Under the pieces are notes generated by a model that was given only the letters and a program-made list of their open reading frames with translations, was not told the DNA's origin and ran no database searches. Below, one piece after another: positions 1 to 12,332 of a DNA stretch of 64,000 bases. The position numbers and the translations under genes were made by a program. This stretch comes from Iris pallida (taxonomy: Eukaryota; Streptophyta; Magnoliopsida; Asparagales; Iridaceae). The stretch spans positions 2,288,431 to 2,352,430 of the forward strand of contig JANAVB010006999.1 of the NCBI GenBank assembly GCA_029216955.1, read 5' to 3'. How positions within the stretch are numbered: position 1 is the stretch's first letter; every line of letters begins with the position of its first letter.

Positions 1-326
1 AAATAAATGCCTTTATATCTCAAATAAAATCTTAATGCATATTAATTGTCAATGTAGTCTTCCTAGCCATGTGATTGACCTATGAGCATATAATAGTGTA
101 GTCATCTTCCTAACCGTCACTAAGCACGAAAGATAAGGATTTACGGTAGAAAGAGTTCAAGCAGGATGCAATTCAAGGATGGTAACGGGAGTTCGGAATT
201 TGATGTCGAGAAAGGATGTCAAGTAAGTGGATGAGATTCTAGACTCTAATCCTATATTGCAGGCCCGTTCGGTACAGTCATGTAACCGAAACGGCAAACT
301 GACCTGCATGGGCCACCACAAAAACA
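1..326 (-). mobile_element. internal leader of a gypsy-type LTR element, cut by the window edge
   Basis: On the minus strand this stretch follows directly after the LTR at 327-4025. It opens with a primer-site-like sequence identical to that of the long-LTR element at 45128-56556. No gag or pol motif is visible in the 326 bases present, so this is probably untranslated leader. The element continues left of the window. Confidence 0.55.
301..318 (-). other. primer-binding-site-like 18-mer
   Basis: The minus strand reads TGGTGGCCCATGCAGGTC, eight bases after the LTR terminus. The same 18 bases sit at 49112-49129, in the same place and also after a T-rich spacer. It begins with TGG, as a tRNA 3'-CCA complement should. 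It is not the usual initiator-Met site (TGGTATCAGAGC), and I cannot assign the tRNA. Confidence 0.5.
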
Positions 327-881
327 TGTCACGCTCCAGTTCCAAAATACGTAGGACTAGGAACGTAGACATGCCAGCTGTATTCATACGAAGTACACTC
401 CAATATATGGAAACCTCGCATGAATACATAAGCTGTAAAATGCAGTAGAACCATAACTAATCTCATCCACACAAAAATAAATGAATAAGAGATATCATAT
501 AAAGGTAATGAATTGTCTTTGGTACATGTAGTTGGGCGGAGACAAATCCACTACCAACTATGAAAAGAAATATATAATAAAAGAAAGATTTTGGCGAGCG
601 AAGCGAAGACGATCCAAGTGCAATCATCCTCGAAGAAGTATAGGTGGTTACGGCTAAAGCTAAAGCACCTGCGAAAGACAATAACACACACCTGGCGAGA
701 TAACCAGGTCCTCAGAGGGACGTAACAAGACACATAATATCATGCCATAAACTGAATAGTAAGAGCTCAATAGAAAATATACATGCGTAAAGGTTCCTAA
801 CCATTCTATGTGGATTGTAATTTAGAGGACAACGTTCTACGCAGGGGCTGTCACAAGCAAGTAATAAAGAGTGGCCAACAA

Positions 882-942
882 GTAGCGCTCATCCGAGACA
901 CTATCGACCGGGTAACACGTAGCGCTCATCCGAGACACTATC
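882..942. repeat. 37-bp tandem duplication
   Basis: A 24-base block starting GTAGCGCTCATCC occurs at 882-905 and again, identical, at 919-942. The period is 37 bp. It lies in the downstream part of the LTR. Confidence 0.8.
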
Positions 943-2026
943 TCCCAAATGTGTAAAATAAAAGTAGCCCCTATGCTAGTAGCTGTCCCCTTCCCCCAAT
1001 GATACTATACGTGTGTCGTAACCATGACACACAAACACGTGTCGTTTTCACCACACTGTTTTAATATAGATAACTGTCAAGTCTTCTAATCATGCATCTA
1101 TTGACAGTTATTCCTACGCATGCGCACGGGGGATCAGCCCACACGCAAGTGACCTCTATATGATACTCACAACTCTCACACACTACTCGTGTACCATCGT
1201 AACAAGTCAATGAGACACACTAAATTTGACGGTAGTCCCTTAACTCTAAGCCAATTGTATAAAATATAGTAATTTGCATCTACATATAATTTTTAAAAAA
1301 AACAACTTGAAAATAAACACCACATGCATGATATTGAGCAGGAAATTTAAACAGTAAAGGCAAGGTGTCTTGCCTGGTAGGACGCCTGGTGTGCTACGAT
1401 GATCAAGGTGGCACAAGTTCGAATTCGGTGTTACAACTATGCCAGACGGCCTCTGATGATGGCACTGACTGCTCCATTAGATCCGGGACGGTCAGAATAG
1501 TAAAGGTTGACATAGGGTAGTCTAGGATTGGCGAGGGAATAGGAGTAATGGGATTTAGTCATGGATGGGGTCATCAAAAGAGATGAATAAATAATATATA
1601 CGATTTTGAGAAAACTAATTATAATCATTGAAAACTATATTTATTTAGTAAAAATATTTTAGATAGTATTTGAGAATAATATCAACAAAAGTTATTCTAT
1701 AATTTGTAAAAATACATTTTTATTGATCAAATATTTCCATATACTTTATCTAGGAAAATGTAATCAAATAATATCTCTAGGGGTTTCGAAATCCTATTTT
1801 GGGAAAATAAGTATAGGGTCAACCCTATATAATATTTGTATCTGCTAGTAATACGAAAATCGTTGGTAAAAATAAAACTAAATTTTTTTATATGTAATTA
1901 TGGAATAAAAATCTAAACGTAGCAAATATCTTACTAATAATAATATTAATAAGAATAAGAATAAAAATAGTAATAATACTAATATTGGTAAAAATTTTGA
2001 GAGAGGAGGAAACAAGAACAAAACAA

Positions 2027-2027
<1 letters not shown>

Positions 2028-2064
<37 letters not shown>

Positions 2065-2210
2065 CAATATAATTAAAAAGAAAACATTTAATTACACAAA
2101 ACAGCAAAAATAATAATCCTTTTAATAATAATAATAATAATAATAATGGCATAGATGTATAAATAATAATAGAATTAATAATTTATAAGTACAGTAATAA
2201 TAATAATAAT
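2028..2210. repeat. AAT/ATT microsatellite tracts
   Basis: Three runs of the AAT trinucleotide occur near 2029-2060, 2125-2147 and 2193-2210 in a very AT-rich part of the LTR. They contain no coding signal. Confidence 0.85.
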
Positions 2211-3392
2211 AGCTGTTATTATGAAAAGAGAAATAATTAATATAAAAAAAGAACCAAAAAAAAACAAATACCAAAGTCTACAGCATTCTCTCTATTAGAA
2301 AGGGGAGAGAGAAAATTTAAAGGGAAAAAAAGAAGAAGGGGAGCGGTGAAATCGAGAGGGAACTCGGCCTCGGCTCCGGCGGGCGGAGGCGGTCGGGAGT
2401 GAGAGACGAGCGTGAGAGAGAGAATGACGGAGAGGAAAGAGAAGATCGGGAAGGAAGGAGGAAGTCGGGGGCTCGAGGCTACCGGCTCACGCGTACGGCA
2501 TCGGCGCAGCGGCCAAGGCGGAGGAGGTTGCACGAGCGCGCGGCCAGGCGAAGCCCAGGGCGATCGTGTGGCGGACGCTGGGGAGAGGCGGTGGACAGCG
2601 GCTGAGCGCGGCGCCAAGGAGGTGGCGGCGCGAGGTTGGCGATGGCTCGAGCACTGAGGTGGTGCTCGGCTCTGGACACGCGAAGGTGGGATTCGGTCGG
2701 GACGTACCACGCGCGGGGCGGAGGTGAGTTTGTTACCGCCGACTCCGGCGGCGTGGCGGGTAGCTGGCGATCTCCGGTCAGGTTAGGGATCTCTCATCCC
2801 TTTACTTTTCTAGTTGATGGTGGTGTGGTGTTATGGATTTGGGTTTTGGTGATGACCGGGGTTTCTTGGGTGCTGGTGGTGGCGCCACGGCGAGGTCGGC
2901 CGGGGTGGCCAGGCGGGGTTGTGAAGCGGGGAACAGGTGGTTGTAGGGGTACGGGATGGTCGCAGTGGTGGTGGTGGTATCGCTGATGGTGAGGAGGAAT
3001 GGGGGTTGGCCGGAGAACGACAGGGTGGTACTGACAGAGGATTGCGATGGTGTCGATGGGTGGTGATGCCGAAGACCAGGTTGTGGCGGCAATGGTGTTT
3101 GGTCGGAGGTCAGTTACTAACGGCGGTCGGGCTGTGTGGTGATGGCGGGGGTAAGTCTCACGGTGGTGGCGGTGATGGATTGGGGGCTGGGGGTGCAGCA
3201 CTCGACGTCGGCGAGCTTGGGTTAGAAATTTGGGGATTAGGGATTTGATGTATCGTGTCGGGGTTGTCGGCACAGAGGAGGAGCACTGTATATATGCAAA
3301 TAATGGAATAAGAACGGACGGACACAGACACGATCGCACGACACATTTGTGGAGGATTTTGTGGATGTGAGAAATTTATGGAGGAGTACCTG

Positions 3393-3404
3393 CCTATTTA
3401 TAGG
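3393..3404 (-). promoter_or_regulatory. TATA box of the 327-4025 LTR
   Basis: The minus strand reads CCTATAAATAGG, a strong plant TATA box. GC-rich leader sequence begins about 50 bases downstream, as expected at a U3/R boundary. Confidence 0.55.
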
Positions 3405-4022
3405 ATGTGGGAATTCCTATTTGGATAGGATTAGGAAACGATTTAAAACCCAATTAGATAATTCGTAATTTAGTTTAAAATCAATCAAATTCAAATCCAA
3501 ATACAAATTCAATTTAAATACAGTTAAATTTTTAGTTTTAAAATTAAATGGGATAAATCAAAGTGCAAATATTTAACTATTTAAATAAATCCATAAATTC
3601 AAATCAAGATTTAAATGCCACAATAATTTCAAAATATATTTTCTAAAATACTAATAATATTAATTTCAAAAATTACATTAAAAATAAACTAATAAATATT
3701 TATAATTATATATGTATTCACAAATAATGTTTTCATAATTATGCTTTTCCTAGTATACAATAAAATATTATTTATGCTTAATAACTGCTAAAAATAAAAG
3801 GCTTTTTATAGCAAGAATAATAATTATATATAATATTTTAAAAGCGTATAATAAAATAGAAAAAAAATATTTTTCTAAAATATGTACGCTCGCACATATT
3901 CGCACTCGACGAGCAAGAAAAATATATTTCGTACGCGACGTACCATACGACTATGCGACGTACAATACAAAATTTTAAATCAGTACCAAAATTAAAAAAA
4001 ATAGTAGAAATTTAGAGGTTTT

Positions 4023-4141
<119 letters not shown>

Positions 4142-4527
4142 AGGAGCACCATGGAAGCCTCGTCCGCCCCTCGACCGTTGTGGGTTCTAAACGGAGGGCT
4201 GTGTTGTCGACATGTCAGTGAGATAGGGAGACTGATCGAGAAAAATAAGTTAATAACCAAGCATCTAAGTAAATAATAATAGATTTCATAGAGCACTTGT
4301 GTTGACACACTAATATAGATTGGGTAACTATCAGTCACACAGGCCAAAACGTATGTCAATTGAAGACATTATAGCCCTAAAGGACAACCAAACGCATGAT
4401 TCTAAAGATCATACTGTTGAAAAGTAAGTAAGGAATTCAACAACTATTTCTCAAGGCTATATCATTGTACTTCTTTCTCTTGCAACTTGTGATAAGAAGG
4501 ACGAGATGTGTGGAACTCATAAGAGTT
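4142..4527. other. unassigned flank
   Basis: No gene or recognised repeat is visible. The last bases (AGTT at 4524-4527) are the left copy of the short target-site duplication of the copia element starting at 4528. Confidence 0.4.
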
Positions 4528-5732
4528 TGTTATTTTCGAAACAGATCTTTTGATGGAAAATGGAAATCTCGAACTCTTATTTCCAAAGAAATGAAAACAT
4601 TCGTTCTCCTAAGAGAGAGATAAATACTCGTTCTCAACCAAAGTTGATGCAACGATATGAATGATCGCCCTCAACCGGAGTTGATGCAACGATATGAATA
4701 ATCGCTCTCAACCGGAGTTGATGCAACAACTTTACTGGGGTGATGAAGATCATTGTTGCTCAAAGCAAGATTCATACTATTGTGATCTGCTCCTAAGAAT
4801 CAGCAAATTCGAAAGAACTTCTTGAATGCTCACTGTCACATCCTTTCAAGAACTTGAAGAACTCCTTGGGACTTCAATGGCGATGGCAGCACATATCTCT
4901 TCGTTTCTTTATTTTGACGTAAGTCCTTAATGAAGGCACGAAGAGAGTAATTATAGAGAAGGGTCGAAACCCTAATCCTATTCCTGGCTGTAACTGATTG
5001 CAAAATGATAGAAGTGAATAATGGAAAGATTAGAATGAATTAAATTCAAATCCCATAAAGACCAGACCTGATCAATTAACTCAATCTTTCCATAACTGCT
5101 CAAATCTTTCAATCAGCCACATCATATGTCACATGCGCCATATAGTCACTCAGCCCATCAACCTGCGTGCGTAGCTGCGAAGCCCGCAGCAGCCCGCGGC
5201 AGCTGTGCGCTCAGTGCCCAGCACCTGTACGTCGCAGCCCCGCAGCACATACGTGCCGTAGCCCCGCAGCACTTGCGTGCCGAGCGTCGCATCACCTGTG
5301 CACCGTAGCTCCGCAGCACCTGTGCGTCTGCTGCACTTGCGCTGCGACTCGCGCAGAGACGAACGCACGCGCGCATCAACTGCGCACAATGCACCTTGCG
5401 TCGATGCTGACGTGCTAAGTGCAAAGTGCGTCAACAAAATGCTACTTTATGCCCTTGTGCCCGAGTCCGAGTCACTAAGCTCCTTCGGAGCTTAGCTCCA
5501 TAAGGGAATTGTCCCATGGGCATGACAAAAAGCACTAATGCTTCTTTGTTGGTTTAGCCTTTTTTTCCACAAGAAAAATGCCCCCACATGGCACCCATGT
5601 GCCTTTCCATACTTCATGTGATCTCTCAACACAAACAAAGCTTTATATAGAGATACCATCCATTTAGTTTTTCCAATGTTGCTTATCATTCTAGTTTCTA
5701 AAGCAAAACACCAACAAGCAAAAATACCAACA
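4528..5732 (-). repeat. 3' LTR of the 4528-11623 copia element (1205 bp)
   Basis: It aligns along its length with 10644-11623 but is 225 bp longer. Much of the difference lies in the GC-rich stretch near 5160-5440, built of variable repeats around CGCAGCACCTGCGTGCC, which is shorter in the partner LTR. Near 4635-4740 both LTRs have three tandem copies of a ~43-bp unit containing CAAC...GTTG inverted bases (CAACCGGAGTTG). Confidence 0.88.
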
Positions 5733-6057
5733 ATCTCCTACATATCTTTCTATATGGGTTGAGCGTTCTCCACAATGATTTTCCATCATGCATTAGGATA
5801 TATGTCGCTACGACTTGAATCTTCCCACATGGGTTAAATGACAGAATGATACAAGAATGGACTAAGCCTTGAATTCTGTACCATAACTGTAATTTTTTTA
5901 CTCACATAATGACATCAACTTCGCTTCTGGCTGCATATTAAAGGCCTTGTGCCAGCCTGGTTTTGGTGTATATATCTTAGGTATCTACAAGATTTTCCTC
6001 AAGAGATGGCCTATATCTCTTTCTATACACTCTAGGTGAGTTCTTTTAAAGAGCCTT

Positions 6058-6470
6058 TGGCATGAAGCCTTTTGCTTCCTTGCGGTACTATACTGCTATG
6101 ACATGGCCCAAAGCTGAGATCCTGTCTCATGTGGTGTCATACCACCTATAGCATGAGGCCTAGCCTCTTTATAGTGCAAAACTACCCAGTATGAAGCCTT
6201 TTGCTTCCTTGCGGTGTTACGCCATCGTGACATGGCTTACAAAGCCGAGGCCCTGCCTCATGTTGTGTCATCCACTTTAACATGAGGCCCAGCCTCTTTG
6301 TAGTTCTACCTACCAGTCTTCATTATACAATATTAGGCCCTCTTGCCTATGTGTGGTGCTACGCCGCTGTGACTTGGCCCGAAGCCGAGGCCTTACCCTC
6401 ACAAGTTACCTTATGTGGTGTCACCCCACTGTAGCATGGAGTATTATGCTCATTTGTAGTATTGTGCTAC
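6058..6470 (-). repeat. degenerate ~120-bp tandem repeat in the 3' untranslated region
   Basis: Three diverged units are visible, each with a GAAGCC..TTGC start, a core like GCCGAGGCCCTGCCTCATG and an end like TGAGGCCCAGCCTCTTTGTAG. They begin near 6059, 6190 and 6320, between the polyprotein stop and the 3' LTR. No coding capacity is evident. Confidence 0.7.
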
Positions 6471-6748
6471 TCGTGCTTCCTATAAAGCATGCCAGACCTT
6501 CCAGATGCCTGAGAACTCATTAAGGCTTCCAAGTCATCCTCCCACAGGACTTTGTTCTTAGTAAAGAACAACCAGTAGACAACTGTGGTTCTGGGTTCAT
6601 AATCCTGCAACATCCCAAAGAATTTGCCCACTATTCCTGATATTCTTTCAGCCAATGGTCCTTCCTTGAACTAAAAGTTAGAAGCCTAGTAGATTTCTCT
6701 TTGAACTAATAGCATAAAACTTTATAGTAGAATTACAAAGACATAATA

Positions 6749-9700
6749 TCAGAGTATCTTCAAGCCCATCTTACTTGTTGTGTCTTCAACTAGCTGGCGC
6801 TTGAGACCTTTGGTGAATAGATCTGCTAGATTCTTCTGACTCCGAACATCTACAACGGCAATGAATTATCTTTTAATAAGATCATTTACCGCCCTGTGTC
6901 TTAGACGCACAGTCCATTTTTGCGATTGAAGAGGTCATTTGATGCCACCGCTGCAGTCGCCTGGTTATTGTAGTATATCGGTACTGTTGGTATCTACGTA
7001 CCAACTATTGAAAGATCATACAAGAGCTCCCGAAGCCATTCTACTTCATCTGCTGTAGCCGCCAGTGCATAGAACTCAGAATCCAAAGAAGAGTGAGACA
7101 ACATAGTCTGCTTCTTCGACTTCCACGATATAGCAGTTCCACCTATAGAGAAAACATATCCTTATGTGGACCTCTCACTCTCTACTTCTGAGCACCAGCT
7201 TGCATCGCTGAAGCCTTCCACTACTTTTGGATCTCCGCAGTAGTGCAGTGCATACTTCTGAGTCCTTTTGAGGTATCTCATAACCCTTTTTATAGCTTTC
7301 CAGTGCTCTACACCTGGATTGCTCGTGAACCAACTCAGCATCCCTACAGCAAAATCTATGTCAGGCCTTGTGACAGTAGTCGTATACATCAAACTCGCGA
7401 TGACGCTTGAATACTCCAGTTACCTGACGCTTCTTGTCGAACCTAAAAGACGTATCGATCCCTGGAAGATCCTGATACCCATAGCGTGTGAGTATTTTCT
7501 CAACATAATGAGACTGTGACAATGCCACTCTAGTTTTCGTCCAGATGATCTTTATCTCCAGGATAACATCAGCTTCCCCTAAGTCCTTCATGTTGAACTT
7601 AGATAAGAGAAAATTTTTTGTCTCAGTGACACTTGCTAGATCTGTACCCAAGATCAGCATGTCGTCCATGTAGAGACAAACGACAAATTCTCTCCTATCA
7701 ATAAACTTTATGTACACACAATTGTCCGTCTCGTTGACCCTGTAGCCGTTTGATCTTATGACTTTATCAAACTTCTCATGCTACATCTTGGGAGCTTGCT
7801 TCAAACCATACAGAAATTTCACCAACTTACAGACTTTGTCTTGGAGGCTCTTGACGATGAATCTTTCTGGCAGTTGCATGTAAATCTCTTCGAGCAATTC
7901 ACCATTCAGGAAAGCGATCTTAACATCCATCTGATGGATTATCAGCTTGTGAATTGCGCTTAGAGTAATCAACATCCTGATGGTCGTCATCCGATCTACT
8001 GGAGCATATGTGTCAATGTAATCGATCCCCTGCTTCTGAGAAAATCCCTTAGCAACTAACCTTTCCTTGAACTTGTCAACAGTTCCATCGGCCTTCCTCT
8101 TCTTCTTGAAGATCCACTAACATCCGATCGATTTTGCTCCTTCAGGCAGATCGACCAATACCTACGTGTTATTGGAGGTTATTGAGTCGTACTCATCATT
8201 AATAGCCTCCTTCCAAAAGATAGCATCTCTGGTCTTCATTGCCTCATCATTGGTAAGCAGATCTGCTTCCACATGATAGGTGACGAAATCCTTTCCGAAG
8301 TCCTTCTGTCTTCTCACTCGCTTAGATACAGATTCTGTGAGTTCTGGTTCAATAGTTGTTCTTGCAGCAACAACATCTTCTTGGACTACCTCTTCGTAAG
8401 GAACTTGAGCCTCCTGCGCACTCACATTGTTCTCCAGAATATCCACGAGAATAATGTTCTTGTGCCTAGAAAACTTATCTTCAAAGAATTATGCGTCGCG
8501 AGATTCAATGATATGATTTGACTCAATATCAAGGAACCTCTGAGCTTCACTCTTATCAGCATAACCCAGGAATATACTCTTCGTAGTCCTTGTTCCCAGC
8601 TTCTGAATCTTCAAATCCGGAAGCTTCACATACGCCAGACACCCCCATACTCGAATGACATTCAAGTTGGGTCTGACCTTGAACCAGAGTTCATAAGGAG
8701 TGACTTTCGAAGTAGCATTCGGCACTCTGTTCAATATAAACGTAGCCGTAAGCACTACTTTACCCCAGAAGCAATTTGGAAGATTCGCAGTCAACAGCAT
8801 TGAGTTCTTCATCTATGTTAACGTTCTGTTCTCCCTTTATGCAACACTATTTGATTGAGGGGAGTACAGAGCAGTCGTATCATTGATGATTCCATGTTCT
8901 CTGCAGAATGATGCGAATTCATGAGACCTATACTCTCCACCTCGATCACTTCTGAGTCTCTTGAATTGTTGTCCGGTTTAACGCTCGGCTTCAGCCTTGA
9001 AGTCCTTAAACTTTTTAAATACTTCATCTTTAGACTTGAGCAGATAGATGAACGCGTACTTTGAGAAGTCGTCGATGACAGTAATGAAATAATTCATCCC
9101 GACCTTTGTGGAGAACTGTTTGAAGTCAAAGATATCAGAGTGCACCAACTCCAGAAGATCTGTACTTCAGTTTACCCGCTTGAATGGTTTCCTTGTGATC
9201 TTCGTCTGCACACAGACCTCACACTTCTCCAACTCCTTACCCCATATTTGGAGATAAGCCTTAGACTAGACATCTTATTTTTTTCTTTTACAATAAACAT
9301 GTCCTAGTCTATTATGCCACAACTCAAGAGAACAACCCCAAGAAGAAACTGCATTCACTATCTTCATAGGAGTACAAGTTAAAGTTTGAACATCCCTTCA
9401 GTACCGAAAGCCTTTCCGAAGTATGTTCCTTTATCGGACATAACGACTTGACGAGCGTTAATGTCTATCCTCGAGCCTGCATTGTAGAACAGACTTCCCG
9501 AGACTAGGTTCTTAGCTATGGCTGGTACATGCTTCACAATCTGAAGCGTCAGCAACTTCTCCGAAGTCAGTTGCAGTACCATCGTCCCGATCCTGTGTAC
9601 TTCAGCTTGTGTCTGGTTTGCCATCATAACCTTCTCAGAGATAGGTTGGTACGTGGTGAACCACTCTTTCTTTGAGCAAACATGACACGAGGCCCCAGTG

Positions 9701-10619
9701 TCTATCCACCAGTCCGTGTTAATCCCAGCTGAGTCAACCTGCACAATCATAGCAACAAAGTTAGCCTCATCTTGCTCCTTTTATTTTGGTTTTTCTTTGC
9801 AGTCTCTCTTCCAGTGGCCTTTCTTGCCACAGTTGAAAGAAGTCCCAGGTTCTTTGGACTTGGGCTTGAACTGAGCCGACTTCACCTTTAGATGGTGAAC
9901 ATCTGTCTTCTTTTGGTAGGGAGCCTGATCTGTTTTCCTTTGAAATTTCCTCCTTGCACCATGTTCGCCTTAGCTATCTGCTTGGACAAGGCATCCACTT
10001 TGAGTTGAGCCCTCAACTCGTCTTCAACATGTATCCAGTACAAGAGGCATTCCAGATCCACCTCCATCTTTTTGCGATGCATGTCCGCGGTGAAGTTTCT
10101 CCACCCAGGTGAGAGCTTGGCGACAATACCCCTGACGACAAAAGCATCGACCAAGGGCATGCCGTCATCCGCCACCTTCTGACGTAACTTGAAAAATTCC
10201 TTAACTTGAGGCAACATGGTTTTATCGTCCTCAAACTGCATCGTCCAAAACTTTTCGGTTACGTGAATCTTGTTCCTGTTCTCATTTACCTTATAGAGAT
10301 TCTCTACAGACTCCCAGACGTCCTTTGCATTGACCGTCTTGCTGTATGACTCCGCCAGATAGTCCTCCATGGAGTTCTGGATCAACAACTTACAGAGGTT
10401 GTTATCCCGCCTCCACTTTGACTGCAAAGCCGTGGCTTCAGCAACCCTTTGAGCATTTTCACCCTCTGAAATCAAAGGCTCAGGATCTGTCAACACATAG
10501 TCGACGCTCATGAGTTGAAGATTGAGGCTGACCTTTCTCTTCCAGACGTTAAAGTGCTCCCCGTCAAACTTCTTAAGTTTAAAACTTGTATTGAGAAGTT
10601 GTGAACGGTTTTTTTCCAT
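6749..10619 (-). pseudogene. copia gag-pol polyprotein, broken
   Basis: The polyprotein would encode capsid, protease, integrase, reverse transcriptase and RNase H. Gag starts at an ATG at 10619 and runs intact to about 9888, with a UBN2/retrotran_gag_2-like capsid region. A zinc knuckle (CGKKGHWKRDC) follows near 9810, then protease with WIDTGASCHVC near 9700. The integrase middle (8489-9027) includes the copia GKVVLTATFILNRVPN segment. RT is at 7361-8450, with the active site as YMDDMLI near 7665 and a KDLGEAD segment. RNase H is at 6750-7390 and ends ...TSKMGLKIL then a stop at 6749. Frameshifts or stops occur between gag and protease, inside integrase, near 8115, 7770, 7730 and 7160. The product is non-functional. 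Confidence 0.88.
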
Positions 10620-10643
10620 CAGATTTGAATCTTGCTTTGAGAT

Positions 10644-11623
10644 TGTTAATCCTGAAACAGATCATTTGATAGAAAATGGAATCTCGAACTCTTATTTCCA
10701 GAGAAACGAAAAATTCATTTTCTTAAGAGAGATGAATACTCGTTCTTAACCGAAGTTGATGCAACGAGATGAATGATCGCCCTCAACCAGAGTTGATAAA
10801 ACGATATGAATAATTGCTCTCAACTGGAGTTGATGCAACGACTTTGCTGGGGTGATGAAGATGTACCGTTGCTCAAAGCATGATTTGCCTTATTGCGATC
10901 TGCTCCCAGGAACCAGCAAGTTCGAAAGAACTTCTGGAACTCTCGCTGTCACCTCCTTTCACGAACTCGAAGAACTCCTTGGGACTTCAATGGCGGCGGT
11001 AGCACTTCTCTCTTCGTCTCTTTATTTTGGCGTAAGTCCTTAATGATGGCATGAAGAGAGTATTTATAGAGAAGGGTCGAAATCTTAATTCTATTCCTGG
11101 CCGTAACTTATTGCGAAAAGATAGGAGCGAATAATGGAAAGATTTGAATGAATTAAATTCAAATCCCACAAAGATCGAATCTGATCAATTCACTCAATCT
11201 TTCTATAACCGCTCAAATCTTCCAATCAGCCACATCGTACGTCACATGCGCCCCATAGCCACTCAGCCCATCAACCGGCACACGTAGTTGCGAAGCCCGC
11301 GGCACCTGTGCGCCCAGTGCCGCAGCACCTGCGTGCCTAGCTCCACAGTACCTGCACGCCGCAGCCCCATCGCACCTGCGCGTCGCAGCCCTGCAACGCC
11401 TGCGCCGATGCTGAGACAAAAAGCATGAATGCTTCTTTATTTGTTTAGCCTTCTTTCCACTAACAAAATGCTTCCACATGGCACCGATGTGCCTTTCCAC
11501 ACTTCATGTGATTTCTCAACACAAGCAAAGCTTTATATAGAGATACCATCCATTTGGTTTTTTCAATGTGGGACTATCTTTCTAGTTTCTAAAGCAAAAC
11601 ACCAACAAGCAAAAACACCAACA
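10644..11623 (-). repeat. 5' LTR of the 4528-11623 copia element (980 bp)
   Basis: It is the partner of 4528-5732. It carries the same TATA box, the same three-copy 43-bp repeat (about 10745-10850) and a shorter GC-rich block (about 11270-11410). The length gap and many substitutions point to an old insertion. Confidence 0.88.
11531..11540 (-). promoter_or_regulatory. TATA box of the 5' LTR
   Basis: The minus strand reads CTATATAAAG. The same sequence is in the 3' LTR at 5641-5650. It lies about 90 bp from the U3 end, so R-U5 would occupy most of the LTR, including the GC-rich and 43-bp repeats. Confidence 0.5.
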
Positions 11624-12332
11624 AGTTTTGCCAAGGTTTGCTGTATCGGAATGGGTTTTAGAACCTTCCTATGAGAATCTGGTTCCTACCAGTTTCGAGT
11701 TCCACGATATTGACAGTATTGAGAGTTTGGGATTGGATATCATATTTCTTTGGTATCAGAAAGCAAATAATCATTAATAAATTATTAAAATTTCAGATTT
11801 TTTTAAATTTATACATAATTTTAAGTATAAATATTTTTTTCTCTTTTATATGCTTTTATATCCTTGATGATCGGCCTTTTTCATTCAATTTTCTCTATCG
11901 AATTGACAGAAAAAGTGACACCCAACATCGGTATCGACCAGTATCGATAATGGTCGGCATCAGATTCGGATATGGCGAACCGTATTGGTATTGGCCATAT
12001 TGATTGGTATCGGACGATAGTGAGGGTCCCAAGTTCAAAGAGGAAGGGACCTATAGAGCATAATGGTCATGTGAAAATGTCCACCCCTACTCGTCGCTTG
12101 CCAACATGATAGAGTTTATAGGTGCAAGTGGCAGACTTTAAGTGGTACCAAAGCGTCCTGATTCAATATGTAGATATGACACATTCTTAACCTTATTTTA
12201 CAAAAATATAGTGTTCCATGAATCTAGGCCTCAACCCATATAATGGCAATTGGCCTCCGACCTGTTTGAATAATATAAGTATATAACCCTCATCCTTTGT
12301 CAAAGTCTAGACTTATCGGTGCAAGTGGCATG
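11624..12332. other. unassigned; short GGTATCG-like and GTGCAAGTGGCA repeats
   Basis: No gene is seen. A stretch near 11925-12015 has several imperfect GGTATCGG/TATTGG units. The words GGTGCAAGTGGCAGACTT (about 12120) and GGTGCAAGTGGCATGACTT (about 12318) are near-identical. The first is followed by TGGTACCAAAGCG, which faintly resembles a primer-binding site, so an eroded LTR is possible. The right edge is the 5' truncation point of the LINE. Confidence 0.35.

Larger units (their letters stand above)
4528..11623 (-). mobile_element. Ty1/copia retrotransposon, decayed, both LTRs present
   Basis: On the minus strand the order is 5' LTR (11623-10644), degenerate primer site, gag-protease-integrase-RT-RNase H (10619-6749), a repetitive 3' untranslated region, polypurine tract at 5741-5733 and 3' LTR (5732-4528). 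Integrase before RT defines copia. Both LTRs have TGTTA...AACA termini on the plus strand. AGTT flanks both ends, one base short of the usual five. Many stops and frame changes make it inactive. The primer site reads ATCTCAAAGC, a decayed form of TGGTATCAAAGC. Confidence 0.9.

Noticed and set aside
1120..1220. CACACA/GTGTG words near 1010-1220 as a possible inverted terminal repeat
   Set aside because: The words are short and scattered, with no flanking duplication; they lie inside the LTR.
2237..3339. Several overlapping open frames of 60-181 codons on both strands in a GC-rich block
   Set aside because: They are low-complexity Pro/His/Arg/Gly runs with no domain, on both strands at once, lying in the transcribed leader part of an LTR.
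6467..6655. 62-codon minus-strand frame after the copia pol
   Set aside because: It lies beyond the polyprotein stop, in the repetitive 3' untranslated region, and resembles no copia domain.
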